Both the position numbers and the translations under genes were made by a program. This document shows, piece after piece, positions 7,945 to 16,348 of a DNA stretch of 64,000 bases (position 1 is its first letter; each line of letters starts with the position of its first letter). Origin of the DNA: Gaiellasilicea sp037720595 (GTDB lineage: Bacteria; Actinomycetota; Thermoleophilia; Gaiellales; Gaiellaceae); assembly GCA_037720595.1 (NCBI GenBank), contig JBBJLW010000007.1, positions 62,001-126,000 of the forward strand, in the 5' to 3' direction. The notes under the pieces are model-generated. The model ran no database searches and was not told the origin of the DNA. It worked only from the letters and a program-made list of their open reading frames with translations.

Positions 7945-9591
7945 CTAGACCTCGATGATCACGGGAAGAATCATCGGCCGGCGCCGGGTTCGGTCGTAGA
8001 TGATCTGACCGACAGAGTCGTGTAGGTGCTCCTGCAACAGCTTGATCTCGCGGATGTCGTCGGCCTCGAGTTGCTCGAGCACCCGGGTCGCCTCGTCGCG
8101 CAGCTCGTCGAGTAGATCCTCCGACTCGCCGAAGCCGCGCGCGATCAGCTCCGGAGGAGCCGTACCGCCGTTCGAGCTCGCGAGTGTCGTGACGATGATC
8201 AGGACGCCGTCCTCGGATAGTCGGCGGCGGTCGCGCAGGGCCACGTCCTTGACGTCGCCGACCCCGAGGCCGTCCACGAAGGTGACGCCCGACTCGATCT
8301 TCTCGTGCAGCAACCGGACGCCCTGTTTCGAGAGCTCGACGACAGACCCGTTCTCGGCCATCACGATCGCCGCGGCCGGCACTCCCGCCTGGCGCGCGAG
8401 CTTCGCATGCGCCGCCTGCATCCGGTACTCGCCGTGGATCGGCATCACCGCCTTCGGCCGCAGCAGCGCGATCATCGTCCGCAGCTCCTCCGAGTTTGCG
8501 TGGCCGGAGACGTGGACGGGCGCAATCTCTTCGTGGAGCACCTCCGCGCCCGCCTTGGCAAGCCGGTTGATCGAGTCGTGGACGCGCAACTCGTTCCCGG
8601 GGACCGGGCGAGCGGAGAGGATCACCGTGTCGCCGCGCTCGACCCCGATCGTCGGATGGTCACCGTAAGCGATCCTGGTCAGCGCCGACATCGGTTCCCC
8701 CTGGCTCCCGGTGCAGAGGATCATCACCTCGCCGGGCGGCAGCGACATCGCGTCTTGCGGCTTCACCAGCACGTCGTCGGAGACGTCGAGGTAACCGAGC
8801 TGACGGGCGATGTTCAGGTTCTTGCGCATCGAGCGGCCGACGATCGCGACCTTTCGGTTCACCTGGACCGCGACCTCGATCGCCTGCTGCATGCGGTGGA
8901 TGTTCGAGGCGAAGGAGGCGATCAAGATCCGTCCCGTGCGCACCGGGATCAGCTGCCTGAAGCCCTCGCCCACGAGTCGCTCGGAGCCGGTCATCCCCGG
9001 CCGCTCCGCGTTCGTCGAGTCGCCGAGCAGAAGGTCGACGCCCTGGTTGCCCAGATCCGCCAGCCGGCCGACGTCCGTCTTCAGGCCGTCGACGGGAGTG
9101 TGGTCGAGCTTCCAGTCGCCGGTATGGACGACTCGACCCGCCGCGGTCTTGAGCACGATCGCCACACAGTCCGGGATCGAGTGCGCGACCCGGACGAAGT
9201 CGAGCGAGAATGCACCGACCTCGATCGGCTTGTCCGGCTCGATCTCTCGCAGGGTCGTCGCATTCGAGAGCCCGTGCTCGTCGAGCTTCGACTTGATCAG
9301 GCCGAGCGTCAGCTTCGTCCCGATCACCTCGTCGCAGTCGACCTGGCGGAGCAGGTACGGGAGGCCGCCGACGTGATCTTCGTGCGCGTGCGTGAGCACG
9401 ACGGCGCGCACGCGCCGATCCCGCAGATATGAGATGTCCGGAAGGACGAGATCGACGCCCAGATGCTCGTCGCGCGGGAAGGCGAGCCCCGCGTCGACCA
9501 CAATGATGTCGTCCCCGTACTCGTAGACGGTCATGTTCTTGCCGACCTCGCCGAGGCCGCCAAGCGGCACGATTCTCAGAGTCCCGTTCAT
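7945..9591 (-). CDS. rnj: Ribonuclease J
   Basis: A 548-residue metallo-beta-lactamase/beta-CASP ribonuclease with 5'-3' exonuclease and endonuclease activity in RNA processing and decay. It has GGLGEVGKNM at the N-terminus, the zinc-binding motif THAHEDHVGG, a later VHTGDWK block, and the beta-CASP region ending with HVSGHANSEEL and IHGEYRM. The length is normal for the family. The ATG at 9591 has TAGACT 8 nt upstream and no Shine-Dalgarno, consistent with a leaderless transcript. It heads a run with the hypothetical protein and the nucleoside hydrolase. Confidence 0.95.
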   Translation of the reverse strand: MNGTLRIVPLGGLGEVGKNMTVYEYGDDIIVVDAGLAFPRDEHLGVDLVLPDISYLRDRRVRAVVLTHAHEDHVGGLPYLLRQVDCDEVIGTKLTLGLIKSKLDEHGLSNATTLREIEPDKPIEVGAFSLDFVRVAHSIPDCVAIVLKTAAGRVVHTGDWKLDHTPVDGLKTDVGRLADLGNQGVDLLLGDSTNAERPGMTGSERLVGEGFRQLIPVRTGRILIASFASNIHRMQQAIEVAVQVNRKVAIVGRSMRKNLNIARQLGYLDVSDDVLVKPQDAMSLPPGEVMILCTGSQGEPMSALTRIAYGDHPTIGVERGDTVILSARPVPGNELRVHDSINRLAKAGAEVLHEEIAPVHVSGHANSEELRTMIALLRPKAVMPIHGEYRMQAAHAKLARQAGVPAAAIVMAENGSVVELSKQGVRLLHEKIESGVTFVDGLGVGDVKDVALRDRRRLSEDGVLIIVTTLASSNGGTAPPELIARGFGESEDLLDELRDEATRVLEQLEADDIREIKLLQEHLHDSVGQIIYDRTRRRPMILPVIIEV

Positions 9592-9599
9592 CGCGCCTG

Positions 9600-9605
9600 A
9601 GTCTA
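9600..9605 (-). promoter_or_regulatory. Putative -10 box of leaderless RNase J transcript
   Basis: TAGACT read on the minus strand ends 8 nt before the RNase J ATG. Transcription starting about 7 nt downstream would begin at or next to the start codon. No convincing -35 is seen. Confidence 0.45.
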
Positions 9606-9613
9606 TGGCGTAG

Positions 9614-10495
9614 CTAGGCCGTTGCGGGTGCGAGCAGGCCGAGCCGGGCGAGGCAGTCGCGAACCCGCTCGAGCTCGTCGTCCGTCGGGTCGACGAGTGG
9701 GAGGCGGTGACCGCCGACCTCGTGCCCGAGGATGTTCAGCGCCGCCTTGATCGCGATCGGGTTCGTGACGACCCGGAGCAGCTCGATCGAGGGCGCCAGC
9801 TCGCGGTCGAGCTCGCGGGCGACGTCGTGCTCGCCCGTCTTCCAGCGCCGGACGAGCTCCTTCACCTGCGGGCCGACGACGTGCGTGTGGACGCAGACGC
9901 CGCCGGTTCCACCGAGCTCGAGGAAAGACAGGATCAGATCGTCGTCGCCGGCGTAGAGCGCGAGCCCGAGCTCGACGATCTGCCGCGCCTGCTCGAGATC
10001 GGGGTTCGCCTGCTTCACCGCCTGCACGTTCGGGATCTCGGCGAGCTCGGCGATCGTCTCGGGCTCGATGTTGAGGACGACGCGGGCCGGGATGTTGTAG
10101 ACGACGATCGGCTTGTCGGTGACTCCGGCAATCGCCTCGAAGTGCGCGACGACGCCTCGCGGCGGCGGCCTGTTGTAGTACGGCGTCACGACGAGAAACG
10201 CGTCGACGCCAAGCTCGTGCGCGCGGCCGGTCAGATGCACGGAGTGCGCGGTCGAATAGGTGCCGGTGCCGGCGACGACGGTGGCACGGTCGCCGACCTC
10301 GTCGAGCGCGGCGGCGTAGAGCTCGAAGCGCTCGTCGTCCGAGAGCGTCGGCGATTCTCCGGTCGTCCCGGTCACGACGAGACCGTCGGAGCCATTCGCG
10401 ACGAGGTGGCTGGCGAGTCGGCGGAAGCTGTCGAGGTCGACCGAGCCGTCGCGCCGGAACGGCGTCACAATCGCGGTCAGGACCTCGCCCAGCAC
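9614..10495 (-). CDS. dapA: 4-hydroxy-tetrahydrodipicolinate synthase
   Basis: A 293-residue class I aldolase that condenses pyruvate with aspartate semialdehyde in the diaminopimelate/lysine pathway. Visible signatures are VTGTTGESPTLSDDER (the GTTGE pyruvate carboxylate site) and VVTPYYNRPPPRG with the conserved Tyr. The Schiff-base lysine lies in the region VQAVKQANPD. The GTG start at 10495 has TAGACT 6 nt upstream. It lies downstream of dapB, so the two lysine/peptidoglycan precursor genes are adjacent, but a 90-bp gap and its own -10-like box suggest separate transcription as well. Confidence 0.95.
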   Translation of the reverse strand: MLGEVLTAIVTPFRRDGSVDLDSFRRLASHLVANGSDGLVVTGTTGESPTLSDDERFELYAAALDEVGDRATVVAGTGTYSTAHSVHLTGRAHELGVDAFLVVTPYYNRPPPRGVVAHFEAIAGVTDKPIVVYNIPARVVLNIEPETIAELAEIPNVQAVKQANPDLEQARQIVELGLALYAGDDDLILSFLELGGTGGVCVHTHVVGPQVKELVRRWKTGEHDVARELDRELAPSIELLRVVTNPIAIKAALNILGHEVGGHRLPLVDPTDDELERVRDCLARLGLLAPATA

Positions 10496-10501
10496 GCCAA
10501 C

Positions 10502-10507
10502 AGTCTA
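10502..10507 (-). promoter_or_regulatory. Putative -10 box of dapA
   Basis: TAGACT on the minus strand ends 6 nt before the dapA GTG start, the same arrangement as at the RNase J gene. It implies a leaderless message; no clear -35 is seen. Confidence 0.45.
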
Positions 10508-10584
10508 GTTGGCAGCGGTGACGATCGCCTCGACCCCCTGCTGCGTCAGGTCGCCGAGCCGATGCTTCGACGCCCCCGCAAGTG

Positions 10585-11208
10585 TCAGATTCGGCCGTGC
10601 CCCTCAAGCAGAGCGTCGAGGCCGACGGTCAGACCCGGAGGCAGGTCTCCTATCCGTTCGAGCGCGAGCAGAACCCCTGGGACGAAAGCTTCGCGGGAGG
10701 TCGTGTCGTGGCGGATCGTCAACGTCTCCCCCGGCCCGCCGAAGATCACCTCCTGATGCGCGACGAGCCCCGGCAGGCGGACGGAGTGTATCGGCACTTC
10801 GCCGCCCATCCGCGCCGCCGTTGCCTTCGCCGTGCCCGACGGCGCGTCCAGCTTCGTGTCGTGGTGGAGCTCGATGATCTCGGCGCGCGGCATCAGCTCC
10901 ACCGCGTGCGCTGCGAACCGCATCATCAGCACGGCGCCGAGCGCGAAGTTGGGGGCGAAGAAGACCGGGACTCCGGCCCCCTGTGCCTCGCGGTCGATCG
11001 TGCCGGGATCCCAGCCGGTCGTGCCGACCACGCAGGGGAGCCTTGCAACAAGGCCGGCCCGAATGTTGGCGAGTGCGGCGTCGGGGCTCGTGAAGTCGAT
11101 CATCGCCTCGGCGTCCAGGACTCCGACGAGCTCGTGCCCCGCCTCCTCGAGCGCCGGCGCTAGCACGGAGCCGACCTTGCCGCCGCGTCCGTAGAGGACG
11201 AGTTTCAT
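10585..11208 (-). CDS. dapB: 4-hydroxy-tetrahydrodipicolinate reductase (short form)
   Basis: A 207-residue NAD(P)H-dependent reductase, the step after DapA. The N-terminal GRGGKVGSVL is the dinucleotide-binding glycine loop. AMIDFTSPDAAL, VVGTTGWDP and the catalytic block ELHHDTKLDAPSGTA are clear family motifs. It is shorter than the usual 240-270 residues because roughly 40 residues between the first strands and the IDFT motif are missing; comparable short forms are known in some bacteria. The ATG overlaps the M16 peptidase stop codon by 4 nt (ATGA), so translation is coupled. Confidence 0.92.
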   Translation of the reverse strand: MKLVLYGRGGKVGSVLAPALEEAGHELVGVLDAEAMIDFTSPDAALANIRAGLVARLPCVVGTTGWDPGTIDREAQGAGVPVFFAPNFALGAVLMMRFAAHAVELMPRAEIIELHHDTKLDAPSGTAKATAARMGGEVPIHSVRLPGLVAHQEVIFGGPGETLTIRHDTTSREAFVPGVLLALERIGDLPPGLTVGLDALLEGHGRI

Positions 11209-12491
11209 GCAGCCGCGCGGCCGACGAGCGCGGGATTGACCCGCTGTACCGCAGCGCGGAAACGCGCCTCACTCGGCCCGATCCCGGCTGCGGACAACCG
11301 ATCCGCGCGCAGCAAGTCGGCCGCGAGCGCACCGACGTCGTCGGCGGTGACGGCATCGATCCGCTCGATCAACTCATCCAGGTCGAGCAGCTCGGTGTCC
11401 GTTACGAGGGCCTTGCCGAGCCGGCTCATCCGGTTCGAGGTCGACTCCATCGAGAGCAGCATCCGTCCTTTCATGTTCTCCTTCGCGCGCTCGAGCTCGC
11501 CTGCGCGGACGTTGCCCGCAGCGACATCGCCAAGCTCGCGCGCAGCGATCTCGAGACACTCCACGAGGTTGTCCTCGCGCGTGCCGACGTAGAGGCCGAT
11601 CTGGCCGGCATCGGAGTACTGCGAGGCGAAGCTGTAGACGGCGTAGGCCATCCCGCGCTTCTCGCGGATCTCCTGGAAGAGGCGAGATGACGCGGACCCG
11701 CCGAGAATCGAGTCGAGCAGCGAGGCCGCGAAGCGCCGCTCGTCCTTGCGCGAGATTCCGGGAGAGGCCAGGCAGACGTGGTACTGCTCGGTGTCCTTGC
11801 GCTGGAATCGCAGGCCCGGGGCCGACACACGACCCACGGGCTTGCGGGCCCGGCGCGCCCCGGCCGGAGTCGAGGGGATTCGCGCCTCGAGCAGCTCGAC
11901 GAGCCGGTCGTGCTCGAGGTTCCCGGCGGCTGCGATCACGAGGTTGTCGGCCGTGTAGGCCGCAGCGTGGAAGGTCTGGAGCGCGCGGCGGCCGACGCTC
12001 GAGATAACCGAGGCGCGCCCGATCACCGGCCGGCCGAGCGGGTGCGAGCCGAAGACCGCTTCGGCAACCACGTCGTGGACGAGGTCCTGCGGATTGTCCT
12101 CGACCATCGCGATCTCCTCGAGGACGACCTCGCGTTCGGAGTCGACCTCGCCGAACGCGGGCTCGTAGACCATCCCGATCATTACGTCGAGCGCTGTCTC
12201 GAGGCGATCGTCTGGGATCCGCGCGTAGACGACTGTTGTCTCGCGCGAGGTGGCCGCGTTCAGCTCCCCTCCGAGCCCGTCGAAGATCTCCGCGATCTCT
12301 TGCGCGGTGTGGCTCGCCGTGCCTTTGAAGAGCATGTGCTCGATGAAATGGGAGACACCCGCGCGACTCTCGGTCTCGTCGCGGGAGCCGGCGCCGATCC
12401 AGAAGCCGAGCGAGATCGAGCGCACGCCGGGCACCTGCTCGCTGATCACGCGCTCGCCGGTGGGAATGCTCGAGAGCTCGGGGTTCTGCAC
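11205..12491 (-). CDS. M16 family zinc peptidase
   Basis: A 428-residue insulinase/mitochondrial-processing-peptidase-like protein. The inverted zinc motif HXXEH appears as HFIEH near residue 50, followed by MLFKGT, GELNAATSRE and the downstream metal-ligand Glu within the EREVVLEEIAM region. The C-terminal half is the non-catalytic M16 domain with the RMSRLGK region. Single-domain proteins of this size usually act as dimers. Position upstream of dapB/dapA resembles other actinobacteria, in which this peptidase sits near pnp and dapB. The GTG start at 12491 has TAGGAT 6 nt before it. No signal peptide is visible, so it is probably cytoplasmic. Confidence 0.92.
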   Translation of the reverse strand: MQNPELSSIPTGERVISEQVPGVRSISLGFWIGAGSRDETESRAGVSHFIEHMLFKGTASHTAQEIAEIFDGLGGELNAATSRETTVVYARIPDDRLETALDVMIGMVYEPAFGEVDSEREVVLEEIAMVEDNPQDLVHDVVAEAVFGSHPLGRPVIGRASVISSVGRRALQTFHAAAYTADNLVIAAAGNLEHDRLVELLEARIPSTPAGARRARKPVGRVSAPGLRFQRKDTEQYHVCLASPGISRKDERRFAASLLDSILGGSASSRLFQEIREKRGMAYAVYSFASQYSDAGQIGLYVGTREDNLVECLEIAARELGDVAAGNVRAGELERAKENMKGRMLLSMESTSNRMSRLGKALVTDTELLDLDELIERIDAVTADDVGALAADLLRADRLSAAGIGPSEARFRAAVQRVNPALVGRAAA

Positions 12492-12497
12492 GCGACG

Positions 12498-12503
12498 ATC
12501 CTA
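12498..12503 (-). promoter_or_regulatory. Putative -10 box of the M16 peptidase-dapB operon
   Basis: TAGGAT on the minus strand ends 6 nt before the GTG start of the peptidase. Leaderless arrangement as at several other genes here. Confidence 0.45.
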
Positions 12504-12555
12504 TCCCCGCCGCTGAGCCCAAGTCCGGCTTCGATCCGCCGTTGAACGAGAAGTG

Positions 12556-13203
12556 CTAGCCGAGCGGGAGGCCCCGCCGGATCCGGGAGGCCGTGTTCGG
12601 GGAGATCAGCACCGTTGTCCCGTCTCGGCGAAGGAACGCACCCCGTCTCGAGATCCAAAGGGAGTTCGCACCGTCCGTCCACGGAGTCATCGCGCCGACG
12701 ACGAAGATGCGCAGCCAGCCACGGGCGCCCGGCGACGTGACCGTCGGAGTGCCGATCATGTAGAGCCGTAGATACGTACGGCCTCCATTCGAGGGCTTGA
12801 AGTCGACCGCCGTGACTGCCGTTCGTGGCGGCGGATGCGGCTCGATCCCCAACGTTGCGAGCGCAAGCGCGGTCGTCTCGTCGGGTCGAGCCGCTACCCA
12901 CTGTGACGTCAGTTGCCCCAGGCGGAGCAGGCCGGCGCTCGGGATCCAGTAGCCGATCGTGCCCCAGAAGGACGTGGAGCGGAGCGTGTAGAACGGTGCG
13001 GGCGCCGAAGGTCCGACCCTCAGATCGAAGGCGATCGGGGCATCGAGCGGACCTGACTGAACGCGCACCGGCGACTCCGCCTCGTCTCCGAGCGTCGCAC
13101 ACCCCGTGAGACCGCAGACCTCGAGGCGACCAGGTCCCTTCGCAAGCGTCTCTGGCGTCCAGATGAGCGCCGCAAGCGCGATCACAACGAAGACTCTGCG
13201 CAT
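12556..13203 (-). CDS. Secreted hypothetical protein
   Basis: A 215-residue protein with a cleavable-looking signal peptide (MRRVFVVIALAALIWTPETLAKG). The mature part has two nearby cysteines, CGLTGCATL, and is otherwise rich in beta-type sequence. No family is recognised. The frame is open upstream to 13371, but the ATG at 13203 is preceded by a GGGAG ribosome-binding site and begins the signal peptide. It lies downstream of pnp beyond a strong terminator and is probably transcribed on its own. Confidence 0.65.
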   Translation of the reverse strand: MRRVFVVIALAALIWTPETLAKGPGRLEVCGLTGCATLGDEAESPVRVQSGPLDAPIAFDLRVGPSAPAPFYTLRSTSFWGTIGYWIPSAGLLRLGQLTSQWVAARPDETTALALATLGIEPHPPPRTAVTAVDFKPSNGGRTYLRLYMIGTPTVTSPGARGWLRIFVVGAMTPWTDGANSLWISRRGAFLRRDGTTVLISPNTASRIRRGLPLG

Positions 13204-13284
13204 CTCACTCCCTCGAGCCGGGCGTCGCCGAGCGGGGATTGTGGCACGCAGTACAAGCCAGATCAAGCGGACGGTCGGTTGCTC

Positions 13285-13320
13285 GATCCGAGGGGGAGGC
13301 TCTCGCCGCCCCCTCGGATC
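13285..13320 (-). terminator. Terminator-like hairpin after pnp
   Basis: A perfect 12-bp inverted repeat, GATCCGAGGGGG and CCCCCTCGGATC, with a 12-nt loop lies 16 nt past the pnp stop codon. There is no T-run, but stem strength and position fit a transcription end point. Confidence 0.65.
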
Positions 13321-13336
13321 ACTACCTGGCGCGGCG

Positions 13337-15814
13337 CTAGTCGCGGCGCGGGCCGCGGTCGCGACCGCCACGGCCGCGGTCGTCGCGACGGGGCCGCTCC
13401 TCCTCCGGGGGCCTCGGCGGGGCCGACTTGGCCCGCTCGATCAGCTCCTCGGGAGAGACCATCTTCCCGTCCTCGTGCTTCGCGACGAGCTTGAGCCCGA
13501 TCCGGCCACGTGCCTTGTCGACCTCCTGGACGATCACGTCGACGATGTCGCTGCGCGCCATCACGTCCTCGATGTGCGCGACGCGGCCGGGGCCCACGTT
13601 CGAGACGTGGAGCAGGCCGTCCGTGCCCTTCTTCAGCTCGACGAAGGCGCCGAACTGCGTCGTCTTGACGACCTTGCCGGTGAAGGTGTCCCCCACCTCG
13701 GGCTCCTTGGTCAGCGCCGTGATCGCGGAGATCGCAGCGTCGGCCTTCGTGCCCTCGGTCGCGTAGACGAGGATCGTGCCGTCCTCCTCGATGTCGATCT
13801 GAACGTCGTAGTCGGCTTCGAGCGAGCGGATCGTCTCGCCGCCCTTGCCGATCACCATCCCGATGAACTCCGGGTTGATCTGGACGGACGAGATCCGCGG
13901 CGCGTGCTCTGCGAGCTGCTCTCGGGACTCCGGGATCGCCTCGAGCATGTTGTCGAGGATCGAGTTCCGGGCCCGCTTCGCCTGCTCGAGCGCGTTCCGC
14001 ATGATCTCCTGCGTGACGCCGGTGATCTTGATGTCCATCTGGAGCGCGGTGATCCCGTCCCGGGTGCCGGCGACCTTGAAGTCCATGTCGCCCAGGTGGT
14101 CCTCCGCGCCCTGGATGTCGGTGAGGATGACGTAGTCGTCGCCCTCCTTGACGAGACCCATCGCGATCCCGGAGACCGGCGCCTTGATCGGCACTCCGGC
14201 GTCCATCAGCGCGAGTGTCGAGCCGCAGACCGAGCCCATCGACGACGAGCCGTTCGACTCGAGCGTCTCCGAGACGATGCGAATCGTGTACGGGAAGTCC
14301 TCGGCGGCCGGGAGGATCGCTTCGAGAGCCCTCTGCGCGAGCGCCCCGTGACCGATGTCACGACGCTTGGGTCCGCGCATGAAGCCCGTCTCCCCGACGG
14401 AGTACGGCGGGAAGTTGTAGTGGTGCATGAAGCGGCGATCCGTCTCGAGTGAGAGGTCGTCGATCCGCTGGCCTTCCTTGGCCGTGCCGAGCGTCAGCAG
14501 GCTCAAGACCTGCGTCTGCCCGCGCTGGAAGAGACCCGAGCCGTGCGCACGCGGCGAGACCGTGACCTCGCAGTCGACCTCGCGGATCTCCTCGGTGCCA
14601 CGGCCGTCGGGCCGCCGCTTGTCGACCGCGATCTTCTTGCGGACGAGATCCTTGTAGATCGCCTCGGCGGCCTTCTTGACGTAACCCTTGGTCAGGCTGT
14701 CCTTTACCTGGGGCGCATCGCCGTCAGCGGTAGCCGGGCCAACCGGGAACGGCAGCTCGACACCGTCGATAATCCGCTCGAAGAGGAGGTGGCGCTTGGC
14801 CGACTTCAGCTCCTTCGAGTCCTGCTCGGCGTCCGTCAGAGCCCTCAGGTCGTTCTCGAACTGCTCGCGTACGGGACCCTCGACGGCCACGAGGCGCTGC
14901 TTCTCGAGCAGCATCGCGAGACTCGCGCGAACCTGCATCTGCCGCTCGATGTCCGACTCGGTGGAGTCCATCGACGTCGCGCCCGCGATCTCGGTGAGGA
15001 GCTCGTCGGTGACGGCGGCACCCTCGCGGAGGCCGCTCTGCTGGAGCCGCTCCCAGATCGTGTGCCCGTGGGAGGCCTCGAGCTCCGCGGTGACGTCCAG
15101 GTCGAGCCACTTCGCCTTGCCTGCCTGGCTGCGAAGATCCTCCTGCGCGTCACAGAGCTTGCGGATCTCGACGTGCGCGAGCTCGAGAGCCTCGAGCAGC
15201 AGCTCGTCGGGAACCTCGTCGGCCCCGGCCTCGACCATCGTCAGGCCGTCCTTCGTGCCGACGACGATCAGGTCGAGCGACGACACCTCGAAGTTCTCGT
15301 GGTGCGTGGGATTGAGAACCCACTCGTCGTCGATCCGGCCGACCCGCACAGCCCCTACCGGGCCGAAGAACGGTAGCGGCGAGAGCATCAGAGCCGCCGA
15401 CGCCCCGTTGATGCACAGGATGTCGTGCGGGATGACCAGGTCTGCGCTGAGGACGGTGCAGATCACCTGCACCTCGTTGCGGAAGCCCTTCGGCCAGAGC
15501 GGCCGGATCGGGCGGTCGATCATCCGGGCAGTCAGCGTTGCGCGCTCGGTGGCTTTCCCCTCGCGCTTGAAGAAGCCGCCGGGGATCTTGCCGGCCGCGT
15601 AGGCCCGCTCCTCGACGTCGATCGTCAGCGGGAAGAAGTCGGCGCCCTCGCGGGCCTCCGTCCGTCCCACCGCGGTGGCGAGCACCATCGTGTCGCCCGA
15701 ACGGACGACAACTGCGCCGTCCGCCTGCTTGGCGAGCTTCCCGGTCTCGAACACCATCTCCTTGCCGCCGATCTCGACGGTGACCGAGGCAATGCGCTCG
15801 GTAGCGATACTCAT
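13337..15814 (-). CDS. pnp: Polyribonucleotide nucleotidyltransferase (PNPase)
   Basis: An 825-residue phosphorolytic 3'-5' exoribonuclease of the RNA degradosome. Two RNase PH-like domains are visible; the second contains the block SNGSSSMGSVCGSTLALMDA. They are followed by a KH domain (GMVIGKGGETIRSLE) and an S1 domain (GKVVKTTQFGAFVELKKG). The C-terminus is a short Arg/Gly/Asp-rich tail. An earlier GTG at 15832 is in frame but lies inside the Shine-Dalgarno AGAGTGGAGG, so the ATG at 15814 is the likely start. It is downstream of rpsO with a long intercistronic hairpin, the arrangement used for autoregulation in enterobacteria. Confidence 0.96.
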   Translation of the reverse strand: MSIATERIASVTVEIGGKEMVFETGKLAKQADGAVVVRSGDTMVLATAVGRTEAREGADFFPLTIDVEERAYAAGKIPGGFFKREGKATERATLTARMIDRPIRPLWPKGFRNEVQVICTVLSADLVIPHDILCINGASAALMLSPLPFFGPVGAVRVGRIDDEWVLNPTHHENFEVSSLDLIVVGTKDGLTMVEAGADEVPDELLLEALELAHVEIRKLCDAQEDLRSQAGKAKWLDLDVTAELEASHGHTIWERLQQSGLREGAAVTDELLTEIAGATSMDSTESDIERQMQVRASLAMLLEKQRLVAVEGPVREQFENDLRALTDAEQDSKELKSAKRHLLFERIIDGVELPFPVGPATADGDAPQVKDSLTKGYVKKAAEAIYKDLVRKKIAVDKRRPDGRGTEEIREVDCEVTVSPRAHGSGLFQRGQTQVLSLLTLGTAKEGQRIDDLSLETDRRFMHHYNFPPYSVGETGFMRGPKRRDIGHGALAQRALEAILPAAEDFPYTIRIVSETLESNGSSSMGSVCGSTLALMDAGVPIKAPVSGIAMGLVKEGDDYVILTDIQGAEDHLGDMDFKVAGTRDGITALQMDIKITGVTQEIMRNALEQAKRARNSILDNMLEAIPESREQLAEHAPRISSVQINPEFIGMVIGKGGETIRSLEADYDVQIDIEEDGTILVYATEGTKADAAISAITALTKEPEVGDTFTGKVVKTTQFGAFVELKKGTDGLLHVSNVGPGRVAHIEDVMARSDIVDVIVQEVDKARGRIGLKLVAKHEDGKMVSPEELIERAKSAPPRPPEEERPRRDDRGRGGRDRGPRRD

Positions 15815-15825
15815 ATTCTCTCTTT

Positions 15826-15902
15826 CCTCCACTCTGCTTTGGTGGAGAGTGGAGGCTTGGGACAGCGTCCTCCGAGGACGCTCGCCGAAGCTTCCACTCT
15901 CC
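15826..15902 (-). promoter_or_regulatory. rpsO-pnp intercistronic hairpin with alternative SD-sequestering fold
   Basis: On the transcribed strand GGAGAGUGGAAGCUU (15902-15888) pairs with AAGCCUCCACUCUCC (15858-15844) in a 15-bp stem with one G-U. It encloses a second stem, AGCGUCCU/AGGACGCU (15882-15864), with a 3-nt loop. The CCUCCACUCU part (15855-15846) is also perfectly complementary to AGAGUGGAGG (15835-15826), which contains the pnp Shine-Dalgarno. The strand can therefore close either the long hairpin or a 10-bp hairpin that hides the ribosome-binding site. Processing by RNase III and control by PNPase, as in E. coli, is inference. Confidence 0.75.
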
Positions 15903-15925
15903 GCTACGGAGAGCTCGATTAACGG

Positions 15926-16195
15926 CTAGCGCCGCAGGCCGAGCTCCTTGATGAGGGCTCGATAGCCCTCGAGATCGTGCTTCTGCAGGTAGTTCAGGAA
16001 CCGGCGCCGCCGGCCCACGAGCTTCAGCAGCCCGCGCCGCGAATAGTGATCCTTCGGGTGCGTGCGCAGATGCTCGGTGAGGTCGTTGACGCGCCTCGTC
16101 AGCATCGCGATCTGCACCTCCGGCGAACCTGTGTCGGTCCCGTTCCGGCCGTGCTGATCGATCAGCTCCTGCTTGACTTCCTTGGTGAGGGCCAT
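15926..16195 (-). CDS. rpsO: 30S ribosomal protein S15
   Basis: An 89-residue protein, the normal length for S15, which binds 16S rRNA helices in the central domain. It begins MALTKEVKQELIDQHG and contains GSPEVQIAMLTRRV, DHYSRRGLLKLVGRRRR and the end YRALIKELGLRR. The frame is open further upstream, but the ATG at 16195 has an AAGGAGG ribosome-binding site and matches the family start. It is the first gene of the rpsO-pnp operon. Confidence 0.97.
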   Translation of the reverse strand: MALTKEVKQELIDQHGRNGTDTGSPEVQIAMLTRRVNDLTEHLRTHPKDHYSRRGLLKLVGRRRRFLNYLQKHDLEGYRALIKELGLRR

Positions 16196-16334
16196 GCGGC
16201 CTCCTTCGCTGTGATTCGCTGTGAGAGTTCTCCGGAGTCCCCGCGCGGCGTGAAGGAAAGTCACGGCCAGCCGAGATCTCGGTCGCCTCAGGGTAGCAAC
16301 CCCCGCCGGAAAGCGCGGTTGCGAGCGGCGCATC

Positions 16335-16340
16335 TAGAGT
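16335..16340 (+). promoter_or_regulatory. Putative -10 box of ggt
   Basis: TAGAGT ends 8 nt before the ATG at 16349, which would make the transcript leaderless. No good -35 is visible. Confidence 0.4.
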
Positions 16341-16348
16341 CTCGCCCG

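Noticed and set aside
10496..10584. Short minus-strand open stretch between dapB and dapA ending in a run like GVEAIVTAAN
   Set aside because: No start codon in frame and no homology seen; I could not support a thyX-like or other gene remnant.
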